From Stenocarpella maydis (Eukaryota > Ascomycota > Sordariomycetes > Diaporthales > Diaporthaceae), in the NCBI GenBank assembly GCA_002270565.1, contig NQMI01000034.1, forward strand, positions 79,853 to 143,852: a DNA stretch of 64,000 nt, in the 5' to 3' direction. The translations under genes and the position numbers were made by a program. Position 1 is the first letter of the stretch, and each line of letters starts with the position of its first letter. Positions 44,970 through 57,423 of the stretch are shown here, in pieces. The notes below the pieces were generated by a model. That model was not told the DNA's origin and made no database searches. It worked only from the letters and a program-made list of their open reading frames with translations.

Positions 44970-44978
44970 TTATCTGAT
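44970..44978 (-). promoter_or_regulatory. Iron-GATA site 3 (ATCAGATAA on minus strand)
   Basis: TTATCTGAT on the plus strand is a perfect reverse-orientation site about 150 bp upstream of the FTR1 start. A near match (TTTATCAGAC) follows within 6 bp. Confidence 0.65.
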
Positions 44979-45125
44979 TAGATTTATCAGACCTCCTCAG
45001 CCGTGGTTGGACAAGGACGAGCAACCACACGCGCCTCCTCCAAGACAACTCTGCCGCTCACCTGCACTGGTGTCCTGTCCCGTCTTCACATCTCGAACCT
45101 CACTTTTGCCCTACCAACAGCCGTC

Positions 45126-46508
45126 ATGGCTCCCCAGGTATTCGCCGTCCCTGTCTTCCTCGTCGTCTTCCGCGAGACCCTCGAGACCGTCATCATCGTC
45201 TCTGTGCTCCTAGCATGGCTCAAACAGACCCTCGACGGCCCTGAGCGAGATGTCAAGGTCTACAAGAAACTCCGCCGCCAGGTGAGGCCCCGTCACTGCA
45301 CGATACAGGGCATATCACACCGCCAGCCGCCATCTTCTAACCCTCCTCCCTCAACAGGTCTGGGCGGGCACCGGGCTCGGCTTCTTCATCTGCCTCGTGG
45401 TCGCCGCCGCCGTCATCGGGACCTTCTACACCGTCGGCATCAACAACTGGGAGACCAGCGAGCTGTACTATGAGGGTGCCTTTGCCCTCTTCGCCTCCAT
45501 CATCATCACCATCGTCGGCGCTGCTCTCCTGCGCATCTCCAAGATGCAGGAGAAGTGGCGCGTCAAGCTGGCCGCCGCCCTCGAGGCGCCCCTCGTCAAG
45601 ACCGGCTCCCGCTTTGGCTGGCTCAAGAACTTCTCCGAGAAGTACGCCCTCTTCATCCTCCCATTCATCACCGTGCTGCGGGAGGGCATCGAGGCTATCA
45701 TCTTCGTGGCCGGTGTGTCCTTCTCTGCCCCGGCCACCGCGTTCCCGTTGCCGGCTGTCGTTGGGCTGCTGGTGGGCATCTTTGTAGGGTATATTTTGTA
45801 CAAGTATGTGAATTCTGCTGCCGTATCCCGCTGCCGTTAGGGCTATGGATGAGCTGACACTCTCCCCACAGGTCCGGATCTTCAGCCAGGATGCAACTGT
45901 TCCTCGTCCTCTCCACTTGCTTGCTCTACCTCGTGGCCGCTGGCCTGTTTTCCCGGGCTGTGGGTTACTTCGAACAGCAGGAGTGGTAAGCACCGTACAA
46001 CCCCTTTCTCCCGGTTGCGAATCTCAGACATCTTCAATGGCATGGAGACGACACCACTAATAACAAGCCAGGAACAATATTGTTGGCGGAGATGCAGCGG
46101 AACTCGGAGTCGGCCCTGGCTCTTATGATATCGACAAAGCCGTGTGGCATGTCAACGTGAGTCTCGTCCAATTTGGAAGTTCTAGATCATCTCAAATCCT
46201 AACAAGCCCTGCAGTGTTGCAGCCCCGAGTTCAACGGGGGAGGCGGCTGGGGCATCTTCAACGCCATTCTGGGCTGGAACAACACCGGCACCTACGGCTC
46301 CGTCATCGCCTACAACGTCTACTGGATCTTCGTCATCGCCAGCTTTGTCATGATGAGGTTCAAGGAGGTCAAGGGCCACTGGCCCTTTATGAAACCAAAG
46401 CACGTATCGTCCGAGACGAGCAGCGAGTCTGGCGTCAATGCAGCGGCGGCCGCTGGCCAGACAGGAAAGACGGCAGAGGCCGAGGAGAGGCCTGTGGCAA
46501 CGTCATAG
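45126..46508 (+). CDS. FTR1: High-affinity iron permease
   Basis: Five exons (45126-45281, 45358-45803, 45872-45985, 46072-46156, 46215-46508) give 364 residues. The start [20 protein letters not shown] fits the family. Both REXLE-type iron-relay motifs are present, R16-E-T-L-E20 and R160-E-G-I-E164 in predicted membrane helices, in a protein with about seven hydrophobic segments. The four introns restore [27 protein letters not shown] and HVNCCSPEF. The polar C-terminal tail is Ser/Ala/Glu-rich. Together with FET3 it forms the reductive iron uptake complex at the plasma membrane; the CAG|GTA sequence just after the start codon is coding, not a donor. Confidence 0.95.
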
Positions 46509-47190
46509 GGCGAGAACCTTGCTGTTCTGGCACTGTGGTACCAAAGACCGTGGATAAGGAGAGATAATCAATGGGGGTTCCTGGGGGTTGAACAACATCC
46601 TGGGAGAGTATATTACATAGTGTTGAATAACCAGGGCGACCATACCTGATGCACTTAAACCACTACAAGGACGTAGAGCATTCCTGCATTGTCGTTGGTA
46701 ACATGATACTGTAAAACCCTCTACGTCTGTGTCTATTTCTCGGGCACCTACCCGGGATTTCGATCACCACGGCCGAAGGACGTCGAGTACTCAGCTCCTG
46801 TCTGCCTGCCTTGATTGGCGACGAGATAATTTGATACCAGATGTTCGAGCCCCAGACCCAAGGCTTCTCGCCTCTTGTATCCCTGTCCCGTTCACGGGGC
46901 CTCATGCTTGGCCAAGGAGATGGCGAAAGGTGCAAACTCGTCATTGCGTCTAGCCCCATCCACTCTGAGTGTGAGAAATTACGTTTCAAGGCGCAATCAG
47001 TGTCGACCAGAGCAACGCTATGACAATATATATACTCGATTCTTATCTGGTGAATGACTTCATATCATGGCAGCAAGCCCACTGTGGTACTTATTCTATG
47101 GTCGAGTGACATGACGACAGGAGAAAAGCAAGTTCACATCAGTGGTATCTCTCTATATGCTCTGCCGGTGCCGCATGCACATCAATCGGT
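46509..47190. other. Intergenic between convergent FTR1 and dynactin genes
   Basis: About 680 bp, 3' UTRs of both genes. Nothing else seen. Confidence 0.55.
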
Positions 47191-50100
47191 CTAGATGGCA
47201 GCCAACCGACCCTGCAGGCCATCCCACTCCCTCGAGCCCACGATCTGCACATCATGGCCCCGGCCCGCCAGCTTCCCCTGGCCGTCAGGCAGGCGGATGT
47301 GCAGCCTAGCGGCGGCCGCGTTCCTCGCCCTCCTGACAGACAGGCCGTCCCTGTCCCGGCGCTGCTGCGCGTGCTGCTGCTGGCCAGCGAGGACCTGGCC
47401 CTTGCGGGCGACGCTGTCGCGCCAGGCCTGCCAGGCCGCAAGGTCCTCCATCTGCCTGGCGGCGTGATACTGCGGCGTGCTCCTCGCGCTCTTCCACGCC
47501 AGCTTGTCCGCCGGCAGCGACCCCAGGTCGTAAACCTTGGCCTCGGTCGCCATCCGCACCAGCTCGCCAAGCACGTCCCTGCCCTCCGCCACCACCAGCT
47601 TACTGCGCTGCTCGTGCACCGGCGCCGCCTTCTTCAGCGGCTCCGTCAGCCAGCCGTGTGCGATCTGCTCCGTGAGCCTCGCCCGCCTGTTATCCTCCCT
47701 GAGGTACCTCACCGCCGACTGCAGGCTGGTGATCTCCTCCTTGAGCGTGTCCATCTCGCGCGCCGTCGCGACCGCCATCTCCTTGCCCGCCTTCGTGCCC
47801 GCCGCCGCCTCGCTGAACGCGCGCGAGTCTCCGGCGATCTTCTTCCACTTGTCCCTGTCGGCCTCGAGCATCTTCAGCTCGCGGTCCTGCTTCTCGATGT
47901 CCTCCTTCAGGGATGCGACGTTGCCGCCCGACTTCTCGATCTGCAGCTCTAGGTCCGTGATCCTGTTCGCCTTGGCGGTTGCATCGCGCATGCGCGACTC
48001 CAGTGTCTCGATCTTGAGCATCGCCGTGCTGAGGCTCTCCTCGCGCTGCGCGATGGCGCGGCGCGCCTCGTTGTATTCCTCCTTGAGGTGTCGAAGCTCC
48101 TCTTCGGCGTCGACAGGAACGGTTTTGACTGCGCGCAGTTCGTGAGAGCGCAGGATCCAGGGCGCCGGGCTGCGCTCAAACTCCTGGGTCTGTGTGAAGT
48201 CCGATGCAAGCTGTGAGAGGTCGCTGATCTCACTGGTGAGCGCGCGCAGCTTGTTCAGATACGTCGCGAAGAGATCGGACTCGTCCGAGCTTGCCACCGC
48301 AAAGACAGTCTTTCGCACACGGTCTTGCACCTCAAGGTATGTGTATGGTTCTGTTCGGCCCTCCTCGTGTAACAGTTGATGCAGGTCCAGTCCAATGCAG
48401 CGAGCGAGTTCAGTGAGTTCTTGCGAGGCCTCTTCACACCGCTGGAAGACTTCCTTAGTCTCATGTGGCAGCGCCAGCGACCGTAGCCTCAAGTCCTCGA
48501 GCGCCTTAACTGTTCGACCCGATATGACCTTTGTGCTACGGGTCTGTGTGATGACAGTATCTGCCTTCCTGATGAAATATTGTGCAACTTCATCCTCCTC
48601 GCTAACAGGAGGGATAATGCGCTGCACCATACTTTGCAGCGTGGTGAAAGAAGTAGCAGCTGATTCGAGATGACTCTGCATCATCATCGTCTTCATGTAA
48701 ACATCGTCTGCGAAGCTTTCCAGGTCGCTGGAGATGTGGACCTCCCCGAGATGCGTCATGAGGGCAATTGTGCGTTGCAACTCGCTTGCGCATTGCTTCT
48801 CCTTCAGCTCGTCCTTCTTCAGGCCCTCTATCCATTGGTTCAAGGCCCTCTCCACGGGCTCAAGCTCATACAGAGCACCCGCGTACTTGGCAAACTGCTC
48901 AAGCGAGCAGTGGCTGATGGAGTTGACGAACCTCTCGCACATCGAAGATACCCACGTCAGTTTGTCCATGGCATCGCACCCAGAGAGCACGTCATCCTCG
49001 TGGCCAGGGTGTGCATGACGATTGACTCTCTCCTGGATGAACTGGTGCAAGAGGTTCGCCTTGAACGCCAACCTCCTGAACCGCAGGAGGGCCAGGACTG
49101 AGTCCCGATCAGTCTGATAGGTGTCTGGCAGGAACATCTTGACGATCTCCAGATGTTGCTCCGCTTCCTGAGCCTCCAAGCGCCGCAGCTCGAGGTCAAT
49201 TGTCTTGGCTTGGGCCTTCTCTGCCGAGATCTGTAGTCTCATCGTCAGGTCCTCCATGGCCCTCGACCGGCTATTCAGCTTCTCGGACTCCGTGTCTGAT
49301 ACAGCTTGCGACGCCTTCATGTCCTGGAGGTCGCTCTGCAGGTTGGTAACAAGCTCGCGGAACCTGGACAGGGTATATTCCATATCCTCCATCATGGTCT
49401 CCTGTTCCGCAGCCCGTCTTGCTTGCTCTGCAATGACGCTATCTTTAAAGTCGATCTCCTCTTGGAGCTCCTTCTCGTTTTGAACATGGTTGATCTCAAG
49501 CTCGTCATTAACTTCCTTGAGATTTTCCAAGTCATCGATAATAGCCTTGAGTTCCTCGAGCTGTTCGGCTTGACTCATGTTGCGCTCCGTAAGGTCCTCA
49601 ATCATGTCCTCAGCACCAAGAGCCGTATCAAGCTGTTGACGGAGATCCTCGACCATCGCCTCTGCTTGTATGAGCTTGGCCTTGGAAGACTCGTGCTGCT
49701 CTTTGACCGTGGCGAGTTCCGTGACGTCCTCTTCCAGGCTCTTGATTTGGTCCCTGAACTCTTCTTCCTGCTGCTGCGTGATATCCCGCAGACGAATGAG
49801 AGCCTCCCGCAATCGCTCGTTGTTTCTCTCCATCTGTATCCAGTTGGTGCTGGCTTTCTCCTCTGGTGACATGCCTTTGGTGTACTCTGAGTTTTCCTCT
49901 CTCAGGATCTCAAGCTCGAGTTCGAGCTCCTCATTCTTTTCCTTCAAAGCCTCAAGCTCGGCCTTTAGAACCTCGGCTGTCTCCTCGGCCATCTCTCGAT
50001 CCAGAGTCGCCAGCTCCAGCGTTGTCTCATGCTCGGCCTGCATAGCTTCGACCGAATTCAGCCTCTCCTCTGCTTCCTTGAGCATCTTCCTCAGTTCTGT

Positions 50101-51235
50101 ATTTTCCTGCTGCTGCGGAGCATACTTGGCCTGAAGCTTCTGAATGATGCCTTCAAACTTGTCCCGTTCGCCCTGGACCTTGTCCAGAACCTTGAGCTTG
50201 TCTCGGTCTTCCATGCGTTTCCTCTCCATAACCCTCAGCTTCGCCTTCAAGTCTTCGATCTCCCTGTTAGAGGCCTGGAGGGCTTGTGTCGTAGGCCTCG
50301 ACACTTTTCTTGCTGGTTCATTCTCTGCTGGGCCACTGAGATTCTCCAACGCCAGGTTCCTCGCCTGCAACGGGGAATCTTCATCGCTGCTAGCCCTCTG
50401 TGACGCACTCCTGTCGATTGAGGCCCGCTTTTCTGCGCCAGACTGTGAACCTGGAGAGCCACGCTTTGGGGCCTCGGGCCGGGCTTTGCCAGTGGTTAGG
50501 GAAAGCCGACTGCTCGCAGCCCGTGCTGTTGTCGTGGGCCGTTGGGGTCCTGTGGACGAGACTGACGCCTGGCGCCCGACTCGGGATGCGGGAGCAGGTG
50601 GAGGGCCCATAGATGATCTCGTCGTAGCTGAGGCGGCTCGTGCTTTGGTAGTCGTGGTCCCTCGTGTATTCGCAGGGGTGCCGGTTCGGGAGGGTGCCGC
50701 GCTTGACGAGGCCGTTCCGAGCTGCTTTGTAGGAGACTTGGTAGGTGACTATAGTATTATTCCACATCAGAACCGGCAGAGACAGCAGGTTAGAATAGGC
50801 TACGAAGAGGGTCCTCACTCTTGCAATGCTGGATGGGCGTGATGTCCTGGGGCCCGGACTAGGGCTGGGGGCATTCAAGCTCTTCCGCCTTCCCACACCA
50901 GTGTCTAGAGATGCGCTCGCAGTCCTCGACCCCGAAGCGAACATGCTACTCGGTCTCGAGGTGCTTGCCTTCCTGGTGGCAGTCGTGGCAGTCTTTGGTT
51001 TCGGCGGCGGCTGAGCAATAACAGTGGCGGCGGCGGGCCGGACAAACATGCCGTTGCCCATCTCGCAGTCGAAGTACCGCTCGCCCTGGACGCTACCATC
51101 GTTCTTGCCCGAACCATCGTCCAGCTCGACGCCGACCCAGAGCCCTGGTGCGAAGGACGTCTCGCCGACGAAGCGGACAATGGCATTGCGGTTATCGGCT
51201 AGGCGGACAACCTGCCCCGGAACCAGGTCCGCCAT
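47191..51235 (-). CDS. ro-3: Dynactin p150Glued large subunit
   Basis: Exons 51235-50819 and 50748-47191 with a 70-nt phase-0 intron give 1324 residues, close to Neurospora RO-3. An N-terminal CAP-Gly domain contains the microtubule-binding motif G43-K-N-D-G47 and FVGETSFAPGLWVGVELDD. A Ser/Arg/Thr/Pro-rich basic linker follows (about 75-280), then a long coiled coil (from about 310, NREIEDLKAKLRVMER), a central helical domain around residues 690-900 that corresponds to the conserved dynactin region, and a second coiled coil (about 970-1150). The protein links dynein to microtubules and cargo and is needed for nuclear distribution and straight hyphal growth. No frame break was found over 3.5 kb of the second exon. 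Confidence 0.96.
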
Positions 51236-51900
51236 TTTGACAGGAGGACAGTTGTCGTCTCGTACTCTTTATCGCTGGGTGAGCATTTCGCGAATGGGTG
51301 CTATCGATGTCCTCGTCGTTGATGTTGTCGTCGTCGTCGTCGTCGTCGTCGTGGCGCTGACGTAGAGCTGTTTATTTGTCGCGTCCACTAACGACGCGGC
51401 TGGTGCTTGGCTTGCCTGCTCCCCGGGCACTTAGAGACACGACGTTGTAGCTCCGGGACCTCCTATGTTAGTGCCTTCCCGTTCCACAACCGGGGGTAAA
51501 TGGGTTAACCCTTGGAACACTAACACGAGCTGCACAAATAGCAACCGTTCATTGTACACACCACCGTTGGTTCCCCAAATAGTTGCTGGATTTGAATAGC
51601 AGAGGGCTTTATGCGTGTCTGCAGCCAGCCTCCGTCAAACCATTGGGTCCTCACTACTATTTTTTCTAGGTTGGTATCTCTAGCTGTTTGAATTGGACGG
51701 AATACGTGAATCCCGCATTGACGTGCCTTTGCCATTTGGGCGCTAATATATTGGTAAGATGGACATCTCCTGCCAGTAAATTTTGCAGTGCACCCAATAG
51801 ACTCCGACAAGAATCATCTGAACGGTTTATTCAGCCGAGTAGGATATGGACTAAGCTTGCGAGATATGCAGCCCGCATAGCATTCTTACTACGGTTTATT
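51236..51900. other. Dynactin promoter and transition to AT-rich DNA
   Basis: A (GTC)n microsatellite at about 51324-51352 lies close upstream of the dynactin start. A 96-codon frame at 51520-51810 on the minus strand starts only at a TTG; it has an intriguing cysteine-rich end (CTMNGCYLCSSC) but I cannot assign it. Composition falls to strongly AT-rich beyond about 51,900. Confidence 0.45.
51324..51352. repeat. (GTC)n microsatellite
   Basis: About eight GTC units, within 120 bp upstream of the dynactin start codon, probably in its 5' leader. Confidence 0.9.
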
Positions 51901-54715
51901 TCACCAAAGTTATCTTAATATGAATTAGTATATTATAGATTACCACAAATAGATTAGATAATAATAATATAACATAGGATACCAAGAAGTAGCCAGGACC
52001 AGGAAGTAGCCAGTTTTTAGTAAGTTTACTAACTTTAGGCTACCCTAGCACCTACCTAGGGCTAAATAACTAATAAAAGTAGGTACTATTATAAGAGGGA
52101 ATATAGAGATAGAGCAGCTATCCTTAATACGTGAATTAAGGTTAAGTTGGCGCTACTTTCTATATAAGAGGGAAGGTTAAAGGGGCTAAGGAAGGGGTCT
52201 TAAGTATTAGAAGGTATATGTAATGATCAGAGGGTTTCCGAGTCCGTTAAACCTGAAAGATCAAGGGTTTATATTCGGAATACGTTATTAGGCGGTTATT
52301 AAACAATATTGTTAACTAATAATAATCATTAGCTGTAAGGCTATCTAATACTAGGATTGAATACTTAGATTAATGACTAAAGAGTCCATCCTATAGAAGT
52401 TATCTACTATAGTAACAACCATATCTTATATATATATTCCAACTCTTTAGTAGCTTGCAGGCTTGTATATTGAGCCATTAAGCCATAATGCAAGGCTTGT
52501 TACTTCATTATGTAAGCAGGCTTGCATAACTTGTAATTAAGCATTGCAAGCCAGACCCTAACCCTTGGTAGGGCGGGTCATTACTAATCCATTAGGTGTT
52601 TAGCTGGCTTAGGGATTACCCTATTAAGGTTAGGGGTGCTTTTTACAGTAGTCAGCCGCTAACGCCGGGTAGTTCATAATACTATCTCCCTTCTTATATC
52701 CTTTATCCTTAAAGGTATTCTATAAGTAATTTTCCGTTTATTGCGTTTTCATTTATACCTTCCTAATTCATTATATCATCCAGAGTTAGAGATTCTCAGG
52801 TCTCCAAGTTATCCCACCATTCCAACAAGGTCAAGCAATACAATTCTTTATTATTCGTCATTCTATAGGATGCTATTACAATACATTCTTATTCCTCTTA
52901 TATAGCATAGGATATTAAGTCTTATAAGGTCTTGGAGAGGTTTTCTAATTAATATAGTGAGTGCATCTAGTAGTGGCAATCAAAATATAATATTCTAGAG
53001 CTTAATAACTTAAAGGATCTTTTATATATCTCGGCTTAGCACCAGAAGTTAAAGAATAAGATTAAGGAGCTAGAAGAGAGACTGCTTCACCTTTACAAAC
53101 AGAAGCATATATAGCGTGAGAAGATATTGCAGGCTATCCGTTATAGCTTATTAAATTTGGATGAGTTGGATTATATAGAAAAGAAGGAGGCCGAAGCAGA
53201 GCGGGCGCAGATTACCAAACAATCCGCTAAGGCTATACGAAGGAGTTCCATAGAGGAGGCCGGTAGAATGGTAGCATAGGAGGCTTAGCTGCATTCCAAG
53301 GGTAAGGTTAGTATTTTTAATTGGAGTTCTTTAATAAGTAACAGTACCAGCTGATCTAAATTTGTAGGTACTAGTAATAAAGGGGGTGCGCCTATAGGTA
53401 GCTCATCTTAGTACCTAATTTTATTACTGGAAATAAAATTTATATTAATATTATCTAACTAGTCCTAGTTTCTAGCTATTTCTTAGTCTACTAGTCATGC
53501 TCTATTATCCTAATCTTTATTTTCTTACGACTAGTACCCGTTAGAGCATGGGGTGCGGATACTAGTATCTATTTAGGTAGCTTTTAGGCGTAACTAGTAT
53601 CTAGAGTATTGGTTGGAAAGAGTAACTAATATTAGCGCGTTTTTCTAAGGGGATAACTAGTAATTAGTTTTAATTATTCTTATTATTACTAGTCTTCTAT
53701 TAGTTATCTCCCTTATTTTAGCTATAATCAAGACTAGGGTTTATTATATGGTTTCATTATAATATTAGTTTGTTATAGTTCATAATATATAGGGCTCCTA
53801 GGCCGTATTCCTAGCTCCTGGGGGCTGTTTTATAGTGGTTTACGTGTAGTACCTTTTGAGTTCATCATAATAGTAGGTTAAATTTTAGGCCGATTCCTAT
53901 ATATTCTTACTAGAGTCATAGCCTTTTCATTTAATAAAGTACTCTATTATTCCTTAGTACTATTTTAAGTCTATAATATTTTCTACTTTATATTCCTTAT
54001 TATATTTATTAATAGTTTTAATCTATATTTCCAGTTTTATATTTTCTAGTATTAGTTTAAGAAGTAAAATATAGAAGTTATTATATTATTTCATTCCTTT
54101 AGGTAGTAAAAGTTTATAGTTAGTATCTGATTGTTTTTATAAAATCTTAAAGGGGCTGATTTTCTTATAGTTAAGCTTATTGCTAGGTCGCTTAGTTTTA
54201 ATATTTTAGCGGAGAAGGTAGACCTTATCTCCATCTTTAAGAATTAGTCCCTTAATTCTTTTCTAATTTATATATTTTATTATTCATTCTTATATAAAAG
54301 AGAGTTCTACTCAAATATCCTTCTGGATTTATCTAATCCATATTACTTTCTATTCTGCTAATTCTACTAGAGCGTCATCCGGTAGTAATTCATAATATTC
54401 TTAGGGTTTGTATCTATAGAGTATAAAGAAAGGTAACTATTTAGTTATACTAGTAGTTGCGCTATTATAGGCAAACTGTACTAATAGTAGCAATTTAACC
54501 CAGATATTCTATAATAACTTAATATAGTATTAAAAGTATTACTCTATAATCTGGTTAATTCATCATGTTTATCTATCTGTTTATAAGTGTACTATTATTA
54601 AGAGCTTGTGCCTTACTCTGAGTTGCTTTATTAGTAACTTCTAGAAGTTTGATATAAAGAGCTTATCTCTATCTAAAACAATCTTATATAGCATTCTATA
54701 GTTACTTATAATAAT
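51900..54715. mobile_element. AT-rich relic repeats, no intact gene
   Basis: This 2.8 kb has TA-dominated composition and no long frame on either strand. A segment starting TGTAATGATCAGAGGG at about 52219 and ending near GCCGCTAACGCCGGGTAGTTCATA (about 52678) has the look of an LTR followed by its internal region, but no partner copy was found. On the plus strand near 52,990-53,350 a broken coding stretch can be followed (separate entry). The rest I cannot classify. Confidence 0.5.
52990..53350 (+). pseudogene. Broken coding relic, possibly a transposase tail
   Basis: With stops ignored, the plus strand gives a highly charged helical stretch including LNLDELDYIEKKEAEAERAQ and SKGKVSIFNWSSLIS. 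The interrupting codons are TAG where CAG would fit (as in VA-stop-EA-stop-LHSK). The coiled, charged style resembles the C-terminal tails of fungal DDE transposases. The assignment is weak. Confidence 0.35.
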
Positions 54716-55329
54716 TCATAGAAACATATATATAAGTTCCTCCGTAGTACTGGCTTCCTTGTATGGTATGAAGTATGCATACTTGCTCAGTCTACAAACC
54801 ACTACTAAAATACTATTATACAGTACTCCAGTTAAGGGTTCTCGTGAGAGAGATAGCTTAATAATAAAGTCCACGCTAATGGATGACCATATAGCCATAG
54901 GTACTGGTAGGGGTTTCAATAATCTATACGGTTTATATCTAGAGGCCTTATTTTTATTACATGAGTTGCATTTGCTAATAACATCTTAAACCTTCTTCTT
55001 AAGGTTAGGGATCTAGTGATTCCGCTAAACTCTTTTAATTATTGCTATAATACCTTAGTAGCTATATGCTGGTACTTTATATATTTCTATAATTAACTCA
55101 TCTTATTCTTTTAGATTAGTAGTGTTTTTTCTGGTTTAGAAGTTAACTCTAATTATAGCATTAAGTTCCCAATTAAGGATAAGGCTTCTATCTTCTTAAG
55201 TCTTAAACACTATCCATTCCATAGGTAAATCCTTATCCTAATGATCGGGTCTTTAACTAAGCGCATCTGCTCTTACGTTTTTAACTCCATTCATATATAT
55301 AACCTTAACATTAAATTATAATAAGTACT

Positions 55330-55413
55330 TGTTAAACGGAACCGCTCAGCAGGGCGTTGGCACTTCCTGCAAGGAGTTACCCTAGACTTCTTGTAAGGAG
55401 TTACCCTAGACTT
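55330..55413 (+). mobile_element. End of inverted-repeat element inserted in Gypsy copy A
   Basis: Begins TGTTAAACGGAACCGCTC, identical to the outer end of the foldback at 60921, and runs through two 25-nt subterminal units before stopping at the N at 55414. The remainder is missing from the assembly or was deleted together with about 430 bp of the Gypsy pol. Confidence 0.8.
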
Positions 55414-55414
55414 N
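55414..55414. other. Single N at a repeat junction
   Basis: The base separates a transposon end from Gypsy sequence. Its position suggests a gap placeholder and not a mere base ambiguity. Confidence 0.5.
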
Positions 55415-57423
55415 TTATATAATAAATTATTAATAGAAGTTATCATATCTGAGGAATGCTCTAATATCCTTAATATTTATAGGGGTTAGCTATTCCTTAA
55501 TTACTTAAACTTTCCCTTCTTATATCTTAATTCTTTTTAGTTTAATTATATACTTAAGGTAGTTAACTTTTTATATATACTAGTTGCATTTTTCTAGTTT
55601 TACTAGAAGGTTAGCATCTTGAAGTTTTTAAAGAACCTCTTTAATATATCCCTTATATTTATTAAGGGTTTCTAAGAAGATAAGGATATTATTTAGATAA
55701 ATAATAATAAAAATATTAAGGTACTTACTTAGGACTTAGTTAATTATTTCCTAGAATAATGTAGATGCATTAGTTAATCTAAAATGTATAACCATTATTT
55801 TATAATACTTATAGTATATTCTAAATGCTATCTTCCATTCTTCTTCTTCTTTCATTCAGATAAGATTATAACCATATTTTAAGTTAAGTATTATAAACCA
55901 TTTTACTCCTCTAAATTAATCTCATAATTTCTTAATGAGCAGAAGAAGGTATTAATTCTTAATTATAATATCATTTATTTATTAGTAGTTAATGCAAAGT
56001 TATAGCTTGCTATTCTTCTTTAATATAAAGAGGATTAGGTATCCTACTAGTAATTATAATGGTCTAATGAATCCTTTCTTAAGGTTCTCATTAAGGTATT
56101 CCCTAAGTACTTTAAGTTATTCTTTATTAAATCTATAAATAGGCTTAAATTAAAGTATTATTCCAGGTTTTAATAGTATCTTATAGTCCTATTATATATA
56201 TTATAGTAATATGGTATTAAGTCATTCTTGGAATACCTTCTTGAATTCATGACAGTTTTCTGGTATTTATGCTAGTCTATTAGTCTTATTTCTTTTCATT
56301 CTTTCTTCTAGGTAGAGGAGGTATTGTTGTGTTTCCTGTAGGTATGTTGTGTGTTGACTGATTGTGCTAGAGTAGCGATCTTCTGATTAGCTTCAGTCCT
56401 TCCATAAGGCGCTTAAGTGGCTTAATTCCTCTCTATCTTCCTGGAGCCGAGCCTCCTGCCTGCTCCTAGAGGTATCCATAGGTCCATTTGAGTATATTGC
56501 CTATTCGCTATCCTTAGTAATATAACTCCTTCCCTTACTATTGATTGCAACCTTCTTTTAGGGAATAGCATTATCCTAAAAGATCTAGCTAGTAGTTTAA
56601 TTAATTTAGGGATTATTCTTTCTTAGCTAAGGTATTCCTAAGATTAATTAATGATTTACTATCTTAATAATATTAAATAATAGTAACTTTATATAGTTAT
56701 AAATTCAAACTAGAAAGGGATTAGTCTTTATATTAATAATTTCATTACTATAAGATACTTTAGTTTTATTTACTATATTAAGTCTATAGGGTTCCCTTTT
56801 CTTATATTATAATAGGTAGTATTTATTTACTACTTTTAAGGATATAAAATACCCTTATACTCTACTATTAATAAGTACTAAACACATACAGACTCCTAGC
56901 TCAACCTGAACCATCAGGTGGCTATAGTTGCTTGCTATTACGCATAAGTACCTTATAGTATAGTTGGTTGCTATCTGAGGTTTTATAGATAGCCCTTCTA
57001 GTTTTTTAATTATTTATCTGCTGCTAGGACCTTCTTAATACTTTCAAGGTTTTACTTAGTAATATCTTATAACTTTTACAAGTCCTTAATTAGCTGTTAT
57101 ATGCTGTAATCCCGCTTTTTAGGCATTAGGGATTTAAGCAACAGCCCTTATTATCTCATTAGATGCCAATCTTAAGCCTTATTAAGCATATATACCTTGC
57201 AGATTAGCTCATTACAATCCACCTATCCATTAGGGTTTTATAGGCATTCCAAGGGTATTCAAGAGTCCAGCCTTATTAGGGCGTATCCTATCCCATTATA
57301 TTTCTAATGCAGGTACTAGTTCTTAAAGTTATTATACTTATATATATATTTAATATCCTTATCTAGGTATTATTAGGGAAACTAATTATACTTAGTTTTC
57401 TCCCTTATATATTCCTTATATCC

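Larger units (their letters stand above)
43536..45125. promoter_or_regulatory. Shared FET3-FTR1 promoter region
   Basis: The 1.6 kb between the divergent start codons has no gene. It contains three perfect iron-GATA consensus sites, a further near match, and a nested palindrome, listed separately. The pairing implies co-regulation by iron. Confidence 0.75.

Noticed and set aside
45126..45140. CAG|GTATT donor right after the FTR1 start codon
   Set aside because: The continuous reading [11 protein letters not shown] matches the family N-terminus, so no intron is needed.
47254..47952. 232-codon plus-strand frame opposite dynactin
   Set aside because: Antisense shadow of a GC-rich coiled-coil exon.
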